Below are positions 12,195-23,900 of a stretch of DNA of 64,000 nucleotides, piece by piece (the first letter of the stretch is position 1; each line of letters starts with the position of its first letter). Origin of the DNA: Anniella stebbinsi. Its lineage: Eukaryota; Chordata; Lepidosauria; Squamata; Anniellidae. The notes under the pieces were generated by a model. It was not told the DNA's origin and did no database searches. It was given only the letters and a program-made list of their open reading frames with translations. Location of the stretch: assembly GCA_029215795.1 (NCBI GenBank), contig JARDYH010000005.1, positions 159,179,814-159,243,813 on the forward strand. Direction: 5' to 3'. A program made the translations under genes and the position numbers.

Positions 12195-12320
12195 GGTCTA
12201 GTGCAACCTCACCCAACCTGGTGTCTTCCAGATGTGTTGTCTACAACACCCATCAACTCAATGATTGGGGATATTGGGAGCTATAGTCCAACACATATGG
12301 AGGGCACCAGATTGGGGAAG
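12195..12320. repeat. Palindromic repeat (family F)
   Basis: CCAGATGTGTTGTCTACAACACCCATC ... GGGAGCTATAGTCCAACAC is a diverged family F copy. Confidence 0.45.
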
Positions 12321-12499
12321 GGTGGTCTAATACATGAAGTGATGGATCATGTTGTTGTAAATTTGGGCGTATGGACAGGAGAGGGTTCATGAGACCAGAA
12401 GGATGGGTTAATCAGTGATAACGTGTGCCAGCCACATCTGTTGTTAGGGGATTGCAAGTAAATGACAAAGGAAATTAGGTGGCTGAAGAAAAATGCACA

Positions 12500-12985
12500 G
12501 CATTATATATCTATATATATATCTATATATATATATAGATATATATATACTTATATACCGCCCCATAGCCGAAGCTCTCTGGGCTGTTTACAAAAATTAA
12601 AAAGATTGAGTATTAAAAAGACAATATGCAAAATTTAAAACCAGAAACATAAAACAGCTGTCATTAAAACACTTTAAAACATTTTAACTGTTAAGCCTGG
12701 CCACAATGTCAATCAAACCTCAACTTGAGCTGTTAAAATGCCTGGGAGAAAAGAAAAGTTTTGACCTGGCGCCGAAAAGATAATAGTGTTGGCGCCAGGC
12801 GGGCCTCATCGGGCAGATCATTCCATAATTGAGGGGCCACCACAGAGAAGGCCCTCTCCCTTGTTGCCGTCCTCCGAGCTTCCCTCGGAGTAGGCACCCG
12901 GAGGAGGACCTTTGATGTTGAGCATAGTGAAAGGGTAGGTTCATGTCTGTATTTCCCACGTCCAGCTGCATTGAGGGGGCAAGCT
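12500..12985 (-). repeat. L2 LINE 3' end
   Basis: An AT-rich microsatellite (about 12505-12552) is followed by ATACCGCCCCATAGCCGAAG, the inverse of the L2 tail at 62105-62140. On the minus strand about 12735-12960 encodes the C-terminal L2 ORF2 peptide, recognisable as RERAFSVVAPQLWNDLP and SFRRQVKTFLFSQ. A frame change lies before the end, so it is a dead 5'-truncated copy. Confidence 0.8.
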
Positions 12986-13009
12986 GGGTATGAAAATAGA
13001 AGCAATATT

Positions 13010-14553
13010 TGAGCTGCTAACCCTTTAGCAGGAAATGGTTAGTGAGCATGTTTAAACCATGGTTATGTAGCCACCACAGTTAGGAATGGTTCACATGACA
13101 TGCTAAGTCATAGTTCACGCGACACACTAAGCCATAATGTTTATCTCAAAATCTGTCATCTGAACAGGGTCTGTCTCTCTCTGTCTCTGTCTCTCTCACA
13201 CACCTTTCCCCCCAAACACAAACAGCCTTCCCCTTCCCCTATATTTTCAAATATAACAACACAGAGAGAACACATTACCCCTCTACTCTCTCTCATACAC
13301 ACACACACACCCACACCCACACCCTCGCCCCTTCCCTTTAAGCCCCACACTGTGAACACACATGCACACTGTGAACACACATGCACACTGACTTCTCTCT
13401 CTCCTTTTCCACACCCAGACAGACACCCACACCCACACCCATACTCGTTCCCTCCCTCATTTCAGTGTAAAAGAATACAGAAGTTTAAACCACCCCTCCC
13501 TCCCTCCCTCCCTCCCTCCCTCCCTCCCTCCCTGTGTGCTCAGATCCTATCTTGCCCCACACTCCCCAGCTGATCAGTGCTGGGAAAAGCTTTGGAGCAT
13601 GCCAGTGAGTACATTCCTCAGCTGTTCCCAGCACCAGTCATCTGGGCAATGGGGAGAGGCATGCTGTTTCTACCGGGCGAGAAGGGGATAGTGTGCATGG
13701 ATGACCCTCCCCGTATGCTGTCCTCCACATTTAAATCACTCTCCACAGCTTCTGGTCCCTTGTAGCAAATTCCTTCTGCAGTTCGAAAGGCTGAAAATTG
13801 TGCAGACTTATTTTGTGGAGGTGTAAACATAAAGGAACATCAATCCCATGCCCTCTCAGCCAATTGTGTTCAATTATCACTGAACATATGCCCAGGAAAC
13901 GTTATGTCAGCTTTTTCATATGCTTATTTATTACAAGCATTTCTATGCCACCTTTGGCCGATCCTTCTCCATAAAACAATCAAGTAAAATAAGATGTAAA
14001 CAAATAAAGGCAGGGCAGAAATGAAAGCAACAGATTAAAAAGAGCAGATTAGAATAGTGAGAGCTTTAAAGGTCTTCACGTGGTATGTCAAAGATAGCAA
14101 AATAGGTGTCAGGCAAGCCTCTCTGGGGAACAGAGTCCACAAATTCCTTAAGAATGCTATGCTGAAGGCTAGGAAAGAAATGGTCACAATTTGACTGACA
14201 GATTCAGCTGTCAAAACCTTGATGTGAAATATCATTATCCTCCAGGAATCCGGGTTCACATGTTTCTTAGGTCAAAGGACTAGATGATTTCCATCAAAAC
14301 CTTTTGGTCACTCAGTGAAAAGGTCAAATTAAAGCATGTAAAGACAAAAAAAAAAGTAAATTAACTGTATTTTTGCTTGAGTGCAATTCTTCATCAACCA
14401 TTAAATAACTGTTAGCCTCTCTGCAGAACCTTCTCATATTACAAAATGTGAAAGTATGGAAGGACCCCAGTCTACAATCACCTGTGAGTAGAGCAGTTCT
14501 GGACCGTTGTCATGCATCTTTTTGCTTGATTAATGGCTTTTTAATTTTTACAG
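13010..14553. other. Simple repeats and unassigned sequence
   Basis: CT- and CA-rich low-complexity sequence lies at about 13165-13320 and a (CCCT)n run at about 13495-13535. A 157-residue open frame across them (13100-13573) is a low-complexity artefact. The remainder is unassigned. Confidence 0.5.
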
Positions 14554-14639
14554 ATGCCTTCCAGGATTTCCGCTGGCACTGGATTGCTTTCTGGAGTGGA
14601 TTGGCTGGGAATGTCATCCTGGTGGCCACTGCATGCTTG
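14554..14639 (+). CDS. NKR-P1/KLRB1-like receptor, exon 2 (transmembrane)
   Basis: The exon is bounded by TTTTTACAG and a GTAAGT donor (CTTG|GTAAGT). With the one base carried from the exon at 7547 it reads N followed by AFQDFRWHWIAF and a hydrophobic run ending VATACL, leaving phase 0. The RWHWIAF juxtamembrane motif followed by an uncharged membrane segment resembles NKR-P1/KLRB family exon 2, where a W-H/R-I-A-L sequence precedes the type II signal anchor. The phase agreement with exon 1 and consensus splice sites on both sides make a chance open frame unlikely. The stalk and lectin exons expected on the plus strand downstream were not identified. Confidence 0.6.
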
Positions 14640-15917
14640 GTAAGTATAGCACACACACAAGCTGAGCCCCCTGCAAAAAGATGTTGCAATATGCTTCTGT
14701 TCAGGTTACCATCCACTCCATGCCATTTCCTCTAATTTTCTATTCCCACCTTAAACACCCCCACGAGCATGCTAAGTCCTCATTGGGCTGATTTTGTAGG
14801 GGAGAATGGTGCCTCCATGTTTTGGTTTTTGGGGTGGGGTGGGGAGTGTGGACACATTTGTGCCCAATCCCAGCTTTATTAAAATCTTATATTTCTCCAT
14901 TGATTTCTATGAGCAGCTTTCACTTCTACCCCGGGGACATTTCAAAATAGTTTCTTAGAGCGAACCAAGAAATGACCTACGCAGTCAATGAGATGGTTCT
15001 CTCTTCCCTTTTATTATCTATGTGTCACTCCCTCCCATTCTCCTCCCATCACCCCTCACCATTGGATAGGCTGGCTAGGTTTCATGGGATTTGTAGATCA
15101 AAACATCCCGAGGGCCACAAGTTGCCCACCTCTGTTTTGCAGCCATATCATTCCATGCCCCCTCTCACCCATTTTTCAAGGGGGGGGGCACTCCTTTTTT
15201 CCAGTTTCTTTTCCCCAGCCAGTTTTCTGTGGCCATTGTCTCCTCAATGGGCTGTTTGTGGCAAGTTTCCCCTCTTCTGCATTTCCCCCCTGATTTTTTT
15301 GTAACTTCTGCAAATGTCAGGGTTACTTTGAGTCTGCTAATCTGTCCTTCTTTTGCTTCCATGTGTAATTTGATTTCCAACTGGTTGTGTAACATCCGTA
15401 GGGTGTTTGTGCAGAAAGTCTGAAAAGCTGTATCTTCCTGAAGAAAAAAAAAGTCACACCAGACTTTATAACTATGTAAACAATGTGCTCATAATATGCA
15501 TTTCTTTGGATTCACGGAATCTGAAGGCAGTTGAGTTAGGAATTTGAAGACCATGTTTTCTGATTCAAGAGGTTGGCAGTTTGTCAGGTTCATTGGCAGG
15601 AGAGGGGAGGCACTTGTAAGGCAAGAAAGACCGCATGAGATAATAGGAGAAAAGAGGAAAGAAGGCTCTCATAATAAACAGGGAGTGGGGAGAGGAGACA
15701 GAATCTCACAGGTGCACAAAAACAGAAAAGCTATGAGCCCAATGTGTTTAAAAGTAGATATATTTTTCAGGCCACTCAGGGCTGGCCCAAGGCAGTTTGC
15801 TGCCTGAGGGAAATGGCAAGAAGCAAACCGTAATTTTGAGTTCATAGGCTTTGCTTAATTTCCTGTGGGTGTTGCAAGGTAACACAGTGTGGTGGGGTGA
15901 CAGGAAGTGTGGGTGGC
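14640..15917. other. Downstream intronic or unassigned sequence
   Basis: A family F copy lies at about 15030-15145. On the minus strand 15165-15395 is an open frame of 76 residues with a helical lysine- and glutamate-rich look (HNQLEIKLHMEAKEGQ), preceded by a possible CTTTTCAG acceptor at about 15421-15428. I do not recognise it and treat it as unproven. Confidence 0.35.
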
Positions 15918-16290
15918 AGTCATAGGATCATAGAGTTTGAAGGGCCTTGTAGACCATCTGCTCAATGCAAGAACTCTAGACCTACAGCATTCCTGAGCTC
16001 AACAGATGGTGGTGCAACTTCTGCCTGAAGACCTCCAATGAGGGAGAACACACTATTCCCCCAATGTAATTTGTTCAACTGTCAAATTGCTCTTAACATT
16101 ACAAAGTTTCTCCTAACAGAAATCTACTTGTAGCCCATTATACCTAGACCTACCATCAGGTATTTGAAGAATGTTATCATGCCCACCTTCCCATCTTCTC
16201 TTCTCCAGTATAAATATATCCAGTTTCTTCAAACTTTCCCCGTAGGATTTGTTTTCCATACCCGATTGTCTTCCTTGCCTTCATCTGAAG
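15918..16290 (-). repeat. CR1 LINE 3' fragment
   Basis: GTCATAGGATCATAGAGTTTG at the start and CTCCAATGAGGGAGAAC, CTTCTCTTCTCCAG and CTTTCCCCGTAGGATTTG further on follow the order of amniote CR1 3' sequence read in reverse. It is diverged and noncoding. Confidence 0.7.
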
Positions 16291-16292
16291 TA

Positions 16293-17250
16293 GGGATGTG
16301 CATTGAACCAGATCCGATTTCCTATGTCCAATACGATTCAAGCGAAATTGATCATCCGATTTCCAAATCTGATGTTGTTTCAAGGAGCTCTGATTTTATC
16401 CAATACAATATTTTTCGGTCTGATTTTAATCAGATAAACTCAGAGAATCGGATGTCATTTTGAATGATTTTCCCCATAGCCTAGTATTGTGGTACAAAAA
16501 TGCCTATAACATTTTTATTTTTAAAGATAGAAGCATGAAACCTGGCCATATTGTAGATGGGTTTGAAGTATTTATGTGTGAGAAATTTCAGAAACATAGG
16601 TGAGACATTTTGTGGCTTTGATGTTTTGAAAAATGAACCAGGAATGCCTATAACTTCTTTATTTTTAAAGATCCACACATGATGGTATGTTGGTACTCAT
16701 GTGTGTGAAATTTCAGAAACATAGGTGCTGGCCTTTGGTGGCAATGAATTTTTGAAAACTGGGTTGAAAAAAAGACAGTTATGCCTTCTACTTTTTTATT
16801 TTTAAAGATATAACCTTGAAACTTGGCTACATTAGAGATGGCATGTTGGTAGTCATGTGTGAGAAATTTCAGAAACATAGGTTCAAGCGTGTAGTGGCAA
16901 GGTATTTTTGGAAAAATGAGGAAAGAAATGTCTTCAACTTTTTTATTTTTAAAGATAGAAGAATGAAACTTAAAATTCAGATCAGAAAAATCGGAGGTCC
17001 ATCGTATCATATCAGATCCAATACCGATATTAAAATTGGACATCTGATTTTTGAATCAGTCACCATTTTGAGTGTTTTCCCATTGCCTAGTATTATGTTA
17101 CAAAAATGCCTATAACTTTTTTATTTTTAAAGATAGAAGCATGAAACTTGGCCACATTGCAGATGGGTTTGAGGTACTTACGTGTGAGAAATTGCAGAAA
17201 CATAGGTGCAGGCATTATGTAGCTATGCATTTTTTACTTTAAAAGTTCCA
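16293..17250. repeat. hAT-like element with AT-rich subrepeats, truncated
   Basis: It begins TAGGGATGTGCATTG, the same terminus as the element at 25002. It contains about five diverged subrepeats of roughly 150 bp with GTGAGAAATTTCAGAAACAT and TTTTTATTTTTAAAGAT. No right terminus or target duplication was found. Confidence 0.65.
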
Positions 17251-17620
17251 AAATGGTGGGTTTGACAGCTGTCAAACAGCCTCCCCTCCAGCTTCACGTT
17301 CAAAGTCTCCCATAAGCACCATCCAAATTTCAAGTTCTGCAAGACTTCAGGCAACAGAGTCTATAGGTTTATTATTGCAAGACAGACAATTTTGCCTCTT
17401 TTCTTATCCTCCAGCAACCTCCCACCTATGATCAGTCACAGATCTAGCAGAGGGGTGAGACTTTTTGTGATCAATAGTGAATAAAAGACTTTCATTTGCA
17501 GGTTTACAGACCAAGAAAAATGCATTCCACAAAGAAGTGGGCGATAAGAGGCAGCGAAAGAAAACATGTTTATTTTTTGTTTTAAATCTCATCTTTCTTT
17601 GAAAAAAGGTCGAGACTGTC
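17251..17620. other. Nothing recognised
   Basis: I see no gene or repeat signature in this short interval. Confidence 0.3.
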
Positions 17621-17720
17621 TGCTTCTGTCCTCACAACAATCCTGTGAGGTAGGCCCAAAGTCACCTAGGGAACTTCATGGCTGAATAGAGATTTGATCC
17701 TAGTTCCCCCCACCCCTAGT
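17621..17720. repeat. MIR/CORE-SINE-like fragment
   Basis: CCTCACAACAATCCTGTGAGGTAGG followed by AAAGTCACCTAGGGAACTTCATGG matches the fragment at 50225-50315. Confidence 0.5.
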
Positions 17721-17832
17721 CAAACAGTTTTAATAGGCATGACCGCCACCTCAAATGTCTTTATTAACGGTCAAAAGACCATAAACCATTAAGTTACAAA
17801 ATTATCAATTTTAACAAATTTATAGAAATATC

Positions 17833-18375
17833 CTCAAATGACCATTTGTGATCTAACACGTGAAGCAAGATATACATATTTTGAGACTTGGATTGTTATA
17901 AACTTATCCCTACCCTGGAGAAGGATAGAGACCAAAAATTCTCTGGATCGGCCAGGAAGTTTCTGAATGATTGGTTGCAGCAAATCATTCCTGATTCCAT
18001 TATAAAAGTTACAATTAAAAAACACATGTACTATTGTCTCTATCTCCGAATTATTACAAGGACAGAATCTATTTCCTGCAGGTATTTTTTATATCTCCCC
18101 TCCAACAGTTTGGATGGGAGAGCATTCAACCTGGCCAAGGTGAATGCTTTCCTATATTTGGGAATAGAAAGCCAATCTAGATACACCATTCCTCCTTCAC
18201 CAGGGTAATCTAATATACCTAACGCCTCCAGGGAACAGGGGCCTCCCACAAACCCCCACAGCTCTTGAAGATCAGTATCATTCAATCTCTGCTTCAGAGT
18301 TAATTTAATATTTCCTGGATCCAGCAGGAATAGCTATTGGGGGGGGGGGGGGTAAAACCCCAGAGTGATAACCTT
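17833..18375 (-). pseudogene. LINE ORF2 C-terminal region
   Basis: On the minus strand this follows the RT frame. It contains KAFTLARLNALPSKLLEGRY and then, after a frame break, a cysteine-rich segment IETIVHVFFNCNF that looks like the terminal C-C-H-C motif of I- and Vingi-type LINE proteins. It ends at about 17834 with a stop, followed by the 3' end. The order confirms the element is oriented right to left. Confidence 0.65.
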
Positions 18376-19230
18376 TTACACTATTGCTTTGGTCCATAAA
18401 GATTCATAAGAATCCAAAAGAACCTGAGAAACCAAGGCGTGATAAGACAGGTTATAAAATTGTAGAAACCAATATTGTAGAGTGTGATTCCAGGCCACAC
18501 TTCTCAGTGAGCTTAGTCTGACCTCCAAGTTTAGTACTGCACCGGACACGCATGTTGGGGCACCCAGTATCAATCTGAGAAAAAGAGACTGAACCCCCTC
18601 CAGAGATATCTTGGAGAGTGGGAACCAAACTGGAGCCTCCCAAAAAACCCGAGAAACAACCCTGATCACAGCCGGTATATACTTGCCCCCCTTTTGATAA
18701 AAAAAGTGGATAAGAGCCCCGATCGTCTGTTCAGCTCTTGCTTTAGCCTTCTTGGCTTGCACACTCCATTTCATGTTCTCTTGGAACCATACTCCCAAGT
18801 ACTTATAAAAACCCACCTGTTCAATTCTGCTACCTCCCATGGTCCACTGATATCTAACCCTAGACTTTGCAAAAACAAGCACTTTAGATTTCTGGTAATT
18901 AATGGCCAATCTATTCTTATCACAATATTCAGCAAATCCTTTTAGGAGCCTCTTTAATCCCAATTGGGTTTGGGAAATCAACACCACATCATCGGCGTAA
19001 AGAAGTATGTTTACTCTCATTGAGCCAATCTTTGGGGGATGCAATTGTATTGTAGCCAGTGAGGCAGGGAGGTCGGCTAGGTATAAATTAAATAACATTG
19101 GTGCCAGCACACATCCTTGTCTGACACCTCGAGAAATAACAAACTCATTAGTGAGGTGGCCTGATTTACTACATCTAACTTGGGCAGTTGTATTATGGTA
19201 GAGTGTTTTTATTTTAAAAAGTAATCTCAA
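18376..19230 (-). pseudogene. LINE reverse transcriptase, catalytic half
   Basis: This frame of 284 residues carries RT motif 4 (GVRQGCVLAPMLFNLYLADL), the catalytic LLYADDVVLIS, motif D-E spacing and KYLGVWFQENMKW of the thumb. The YADD box is intact. It is in the same frame as the upstream half, separated by one TAA at 19237-19239. The enzyme would reverse transcribe its own RNA from nicked target DNA; the stop prevents a complete product. Confidence 0.85.
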
Positions 19231-19236
19231 TTCTAT

Positions 19237-19776
19237 TTACAGTTGTTCTAATTTGTTCCCTAATATGGGGCGTGAGATGGAGTCAAAGGCAGCCTTTAAA
19301 TCAATAAAAGTGGTAAATAATTTGCCTCCATTTGATGTCGTATATTTATGGGCCAGGTGAATCAGAACAATACAGTGATCATTTGTAGAACATCCTGTCT
19401 TGAACCCTATCTGTTCGCTGCTCAACATTGCTTTCTCAGAAATCCAATCATTAAGTTTAATTCTTAAGGTGTTGGCATACAGTTTTCCAACTACGGACAA
19501 GAGGCTTATAAGTCTATAGCTGTGTGGATCTGACCTTGAGCCTTTTTTATATATAGGGACGACTACTGTCTTCCGCCAATCCTGGGGAACTTGGCCAGAT
19601 TTATTTATGACTGTGAATAAAATCGCTAACAGTGGAGCCCACCAACTAGTATTATTTTTTAACATTTTTGGCAAAATTCCATCTGGGCCTGGGGATTTGC
19701 CCGGTTTTAACTTGTTTATCAAATCTTCTATGATAGTGGGGTCTACTTCAGGCCAATTGGGGGTATCTTTAAGCAA
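19237..19776 (-). pseudogene. LINE reverse transcriptase, N-terminal half
   Basis: It encodes the fingers: KLKPGKSPGPDGILPKML, WRKTVVVPIYKKG, SEQIGFKTGCSTNDHC and FIDLKAAFDSI, which are RT motifs 0-3 with the first catalytic aspartate in FIDLKAAFD. It ends at a TAA that breaks the domain from the YADD half. It overlaps the preceding segment in a different frame, so there is also a frameshift near 19750-19780. Confidence 0.85.
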
Positions 19777-20477
19777 TGTAGGGGCCTGATAAACAAAATG
19801 ACCACCATCAAAAAGATTATGGTAATAGTTTTCCCAGATATCGCTGCTATACAGCAGTCTGGAGAGCCTCCCCTTTTGTTAAATTCTCCTGTAACTTTTT
19901 GCCAAAAGGTTTTGTTATTTTTGGTGGCTGAAGCACTGATTAGTAGTTGCCAGCTCTCCCGGTCTGCCTGTTTCTTTTTCTGGGACAAAATTTTCTTATA
20001 CTTTCTCTTTAAATTGTAATATTCATCCAGGAGTCGACGTTCATTGTTTCTCCGATAGAACCTATAACTATCGTTTAATTTTTTCTTTAATTTTAGACAC
20101 TCCTCATCAAACCAATTGTTTTGGGAGATCCTATGATTTCTTGAAGAAGCGGAATTAGTTCGAAGACGTGCATATAAGTTTTGCGTCAGTATCTCAAAAG
20201 CCAAAATATTAAATTCAGGAGGCAAGTTAGCAGTGATCTCGTCTATTTTCTCTAAATAATTTGCGGAACCAATCAATTCGTTAATGGCTTGTTCTGATTC
20301 TTTGCTCCATCTAATTCTTTTCCCCGAGTGTACCGTTAAAAACTTGTTAGATAGAAGGGGATCTCGAGCCACCAACTGGGAAGATCCCGGAATTGTTAGA
20401 TGTAATTCTAAAGGCAGGTGATCGCTATCATGGTGCGCTGATACCATGAAGCGTCCAACCGACGTTTCAAGGTCCAT
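19743..20477 (-). pseudogene. LINE ORF2 endonuclease end and connector
   Basis: The first residues contain SAHHDSDHLPLELHLTI, the C-terminal S-D-H catalytic motif of APE-type endonucleases. A lysine/arginine-rich connector follows, with NWFDEECLKLKKKLNDSY, typical between EN and RT of APE-type LINEs. It is out of frame with both neighbours. Confidence 0.75.
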
Positions 20478-20826
20478 GAATTATAATATAATCTGTAACA
20501 CTGGATCCCCTGGTGGAGATATAGGTGAACTCTCCCCATTTATCATCGTTCTCGCGCCCATTCAGTATAACCATACCATTTCTGAATACTAACTGTAATA
20601 TGCATTTCCCTGCATAGTCAAGCAAGGGGTGCTTAGAATGTCGAAGATTGACACCAAAAGAACCTTCCCCATTTAAGATGTTACCACTACACTCTAGTGG
20701 ATCTACTAAGTAGGTACCAGACCTGGTGTTTAAGTCGCTTGCCAGAATAGGATGCGTGTGCAGATATTTAGTTGTCTGTTCTAGAAAAAAACTCTCAAAT
20801 TTCTGCCAAATTGCCGTAGTCTTCAT
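20467..20826 (-). pseudogene. LINE APE endonuclease, middle part
   Basis: It encodes FRNGMVILNGRENDDKWGEF and SSVTDYIIIHGP, matching the NGR and S-x-x-D-Y-I parts of APE-type LINE endonucleases. The N-terminal catalytic segments upstream are not intact; a frameshift follows. Confidence 0.75.
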
Positions 20827-21219
20827 CTTGCATGTTGAGGGGGCGGGACGTATACATTTAAAAACAATGTCATTTTAGCTGTTCTCAGTTCCAGAACAAG
20901 AGCCTGTATCGTAGAATCACAGTTAGAAACCTCTTTTATTTTTGCATCTAGAGATGATTAAATCAGTAGACAAACCACTGGCTGTCTCTACCCTTGCCCT
21001 TGTTAAAAAGCGCTGGGTGACAGGTTGATATAAACCTGTTCACATAGATCGTGTCCCTACACCAAGTCTCTTGTAGAAGGACAATATCAAACTCCATTTT
21101 ATATTCAAGGGCGCTTTCAGAGTTGTATTTAGAACTCCATCCTGAAATATTCCAGAATAGGAGTTTTAAAGGGGAGTTGCTTTCCTTAATCCTCAGTCAT
21201 TCCAACTCTGTGATCCTAT

Positions 21220-21795
21220 TCAGTTGTCCTTCTGGGGCAGGTTCCTTTGCTCTTTAGATTCTTTACCAAAATTTGGAGGATCACCCTTGGGGATGGACCT
21301 TATTCCATCACCTGTCTCAAGGTTTCCTAAAGTAACCTCTTGACTACTATTTTTGTCATGAATGGAGGATTGAGCCGCATTACTAACATTAGTTATTATT
21401 ACTCTTGGGCTCAGAGCAGGTTTGCCCTTCTCAGCATTGGGCTGGTGACTAAGGTTCCATTGATCCTCGCCATTTTCTAACTCCTGCTTCATTGGATTCG
21501 CCCCCGAATAGGCGCCCAGGGGCTTATGCCCTGCCTTCGTAAGCGGGTTTTTAACGGGGTAGATTTTAAAGGTCAAGAAATTCCTGAGAAATGTAAGTTT
21601 GTTTAGGATCTCCTGCTTATCACTTCCAGGGAGAGCATTGAAGCTGTCTATCAGCTTGAGTTCTTCTAGTGTGAAGTCCTTATTGCTTCCCAGACCCTCA
21701 TTAAAGTCTGGGCAGGCAGGGTCTTCACTTGACATATCTACAGTCTGAGGGGAAACAGAGACCGCAGCCACAACATTCAGATCGGTCAAATTCAC
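21220..21795 (-). pseudogene. LINE-internal open frame, unrecognised
   Basis: A frame of 191 residues starts MNLTDLNVVAAVSVSP, is rich in N, S, P and K and ends KEQRNLPQKDN. Its position between the first frame and the endonuclease suggests it is part of an ORF1-like product. No RNA-binding motif was recognised. Confidence 0.5.
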
Positions 21796-22137
21796 AGCTG
21801 GTAGGGCTTTAGAAGTCCCCCTGAGGTTGTTTTCTCAGCCTAAGGAAAGCGGGGGGGGGGGCTGTCCCTGAAGTATCTACTGACCAAAATCCCTTCCAAC
21901 CTCAGTGCATATCTTTGTTCATAAACACATGCAGCTATGCTGGGTGACCCCAGAGTTACAATGGCATGAGCGGCATAATAGTTGTAAAAAATATACTCTA
22001 TATGCAGTACTGAAGCTGGACATAGATGTAATTTGGTTGAGTACTCTACTACTGAAATTAAGTGAGCTATACTGCTCACCAATGAGTTTTGGATAATTTG
22101 AAAACACCAAAACCTCACTAGCTGTAATTGCCTTCCT

Positions 22138-23268
22138 TTATCTCTTGTTTGGATGTCTTGTTTGGACATCATCCCAAACAGATAGATTTGGTGACAAAGT
22201 AGGACCCCCTACTAGTATTGGTAGTATTTCCTTATGGGTTTTTCCTTCCCCTTCTGCTTCCCCACATATATTATTTTGAATTAAATTATCTTGATGTGGG
22301 TATTCCTCAGCACCACATAAGGCGTCTTCAGATCTTTTCCCATAGGGTCGATTTGTCTTTTTTTCCTTTTCCTTTTTGTTTTTACTGTCTTTGTTATCTT
22401 TTTCCTCCTCCTCCTCCATCAATTTAAATAGTCTATTGTAATTCATTTTTTGGGTTCTCTTGTGTTGGGGAGGATTTTTAGATTGTTTTGTGTCTCTTGA
22501 TCGACCTTTAGTTACTTTCATCTTTGCAGTTCTTTTAGATCCTTCATTATCCTTCCATTTAGTTTTGCTGTTCTCACAAAGTCGCTTGGATATGGGTAAA
22601 TCCTTTCCCTCTTTACAGGGACTAATTAAAAGCTCTGCCACTTGTTCAGATGGATTAGACTTAGATTCTCTTACTTGACAGGGAATTTTCTCTTTATGCC
22701 TCCCCATTACACAGGTTGTTGATGTAGTCAATAGATCTTTGCACTCCAGCAGAATCTTCTTAATTAAGGACACGTCTTCGGCCCAATTCACAAACACTTT
22801 CTTAAACATTTCCTGATAACGTTGGAGCAATTGATCGCCCATGTTAGTGTCTTGGTTGTTATCTTTGGGGAGGGTTGGAGAGCTTTTGTGATGTACAAGG
22901 TGTGGCTCTAAAATTTCACCCAAAGTCAGCCTAGGTGTTGTACTGTGGGAATAGCCACCAATTAAGATTGATTCATTATTACACTTACTCCCCGGCCCCT
23001 TTGCCTCTGTCAGCTCTGCTGCTAAGCTTTTCCTTATTTCTTCTGGGCCCTCCGTGCTTGTGACTCTCATTATACACTGGGGGCCCAGAGACCAATCAAG
23101 GACTGAATCGCTGGCTGGTGACAGTCCTGGAGAGGGGCTGGGGGGGGCAGGTTTGGTATGCAGAAAATTTGTGATTTTTAGTTGTTTATTTGCTCTAACG
23201 TATGTTGCCACATCCTCACAAATTGGCACCAGGCCTTGGTCTTTATATCCTTCTCTTGTAAGCACCAT
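22138..23268 (-). pseudogene. LINE ORF1-like frame
   Basis: A 376-residue open frame runs from MVLTREGYKDQGLVPICEDV, with a strongly charged lysine/glutamate-rich tract (about residues 280-310) near the C-terminus. Position at the 5' end of the LINE and high charge fit a nucleic-acid-binding ORF1 product. I see no zinc knuckle or clear RRM. The region 21840-22137 may carry a continuation in other frames. Confidence 0.55.
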
Positions 23269-23900
23269 TCAGGATCTTTGTATCTTACCTTGTCTTATTT
23301 AATTACACTCCATTGTATATACAAGGTTATTATCTGTTTTGATCCTATATTCCTGCCTGAATATCCTTGATGGCGAGAAGGGAATTGGAGAGTTGAAGAG
23401 TTCGTTACTTCAGTCTGTATGTTGATAGTAGCCCTCCTGCTGTCTGTTAACAAGCTGGGACCATAAGCAGGGGAGCAGCTGGATTCTGTCAACTATCAGC
23501 AACCAAGGTCAGCTGCGTTTCCCCTGCGTGTCCGGCACCAAACTCTTCGGAGTTTATCAATCTTCCCCACTTAGCAGGGATTCTCGGCATCCAGCCTTAC
23601 CTAATTAGTCAGTTACTATCACTACAATTGTTAGGGCGTCCCCGCTTTTCTAATCAAACACTGCGGTCAACCACAGTAAGTCATTAACAGACTGTTTCTT
23701 TTGCTTCCCTTGACTTCTTATTTGTTATTATTTGTTGATTATATTATATTATGCTGTGCTTGGTTTCCTCCTTATTTTGTTGTTCTCCTTTGTTCTTTCT
23801 TGAATCTCTTTATCCCTCTTCAGTTCTTTCTCCACAATTTCCTTTCTAGCAAATAACATCCGTATGCCCGAAAACTCCAAGAAGACTCCAAAAAAGCCAT

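Larger units (their letters stand above)
7632..14553 (+). other. Putative intron 1 of the NKR-P1-like gene
   Basis: About 6.9 kb runs from the GTAAGT donor to the TTTTTACAG acceptor. Besides the repeats listed separately it holds a (TTG)n run near 8609-8630, a (CA)n run at about 9369-9395, a palindromic short repeat around 8885-8950 (CCCATTGATTTCAATAAAGC type) and a second such copy near 10145-10185. Nothing else is recognised. Confidence 0.45.
17755..23900 (-). mobile_element. Near full-length, broken Vingi/I-group-like LINE
   Basis: Read from right to left, an apparently noncoding 5' region is followed by two unrecognised open frames (23268-22138 and 21795-21220), an endonuclease C-terminal part, a connecting region, reverse transcriptase, a C-terminal cysteine/histidine motif and a 3' end with AATAAAG near 17760. 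The RT and absence of an RNase H suggest a Vingi- or I-group element; the clade is inferred from memory of squamate elements. Breaks include at least two frameshifts and a stop in RT, so this copy is dead. A poly(G) run lies at 18339-18352. The 5' limit near 23900 is approximate. Confidence 0.75.

Noticed and set aside
13100..13573. 157-residue serine/proline/histidine-rich open frame
   Set aside because: It spans CT, CA and CCCT simple repeats; low-complexity artefact.
15165..15395. Minus-strand 76-residue lysine/glutamate-rich open frame as a receptor stalk exon
   Set aside because: A possible acceptor exists upstream but the donor and phase could not be tied to either receptor gene.
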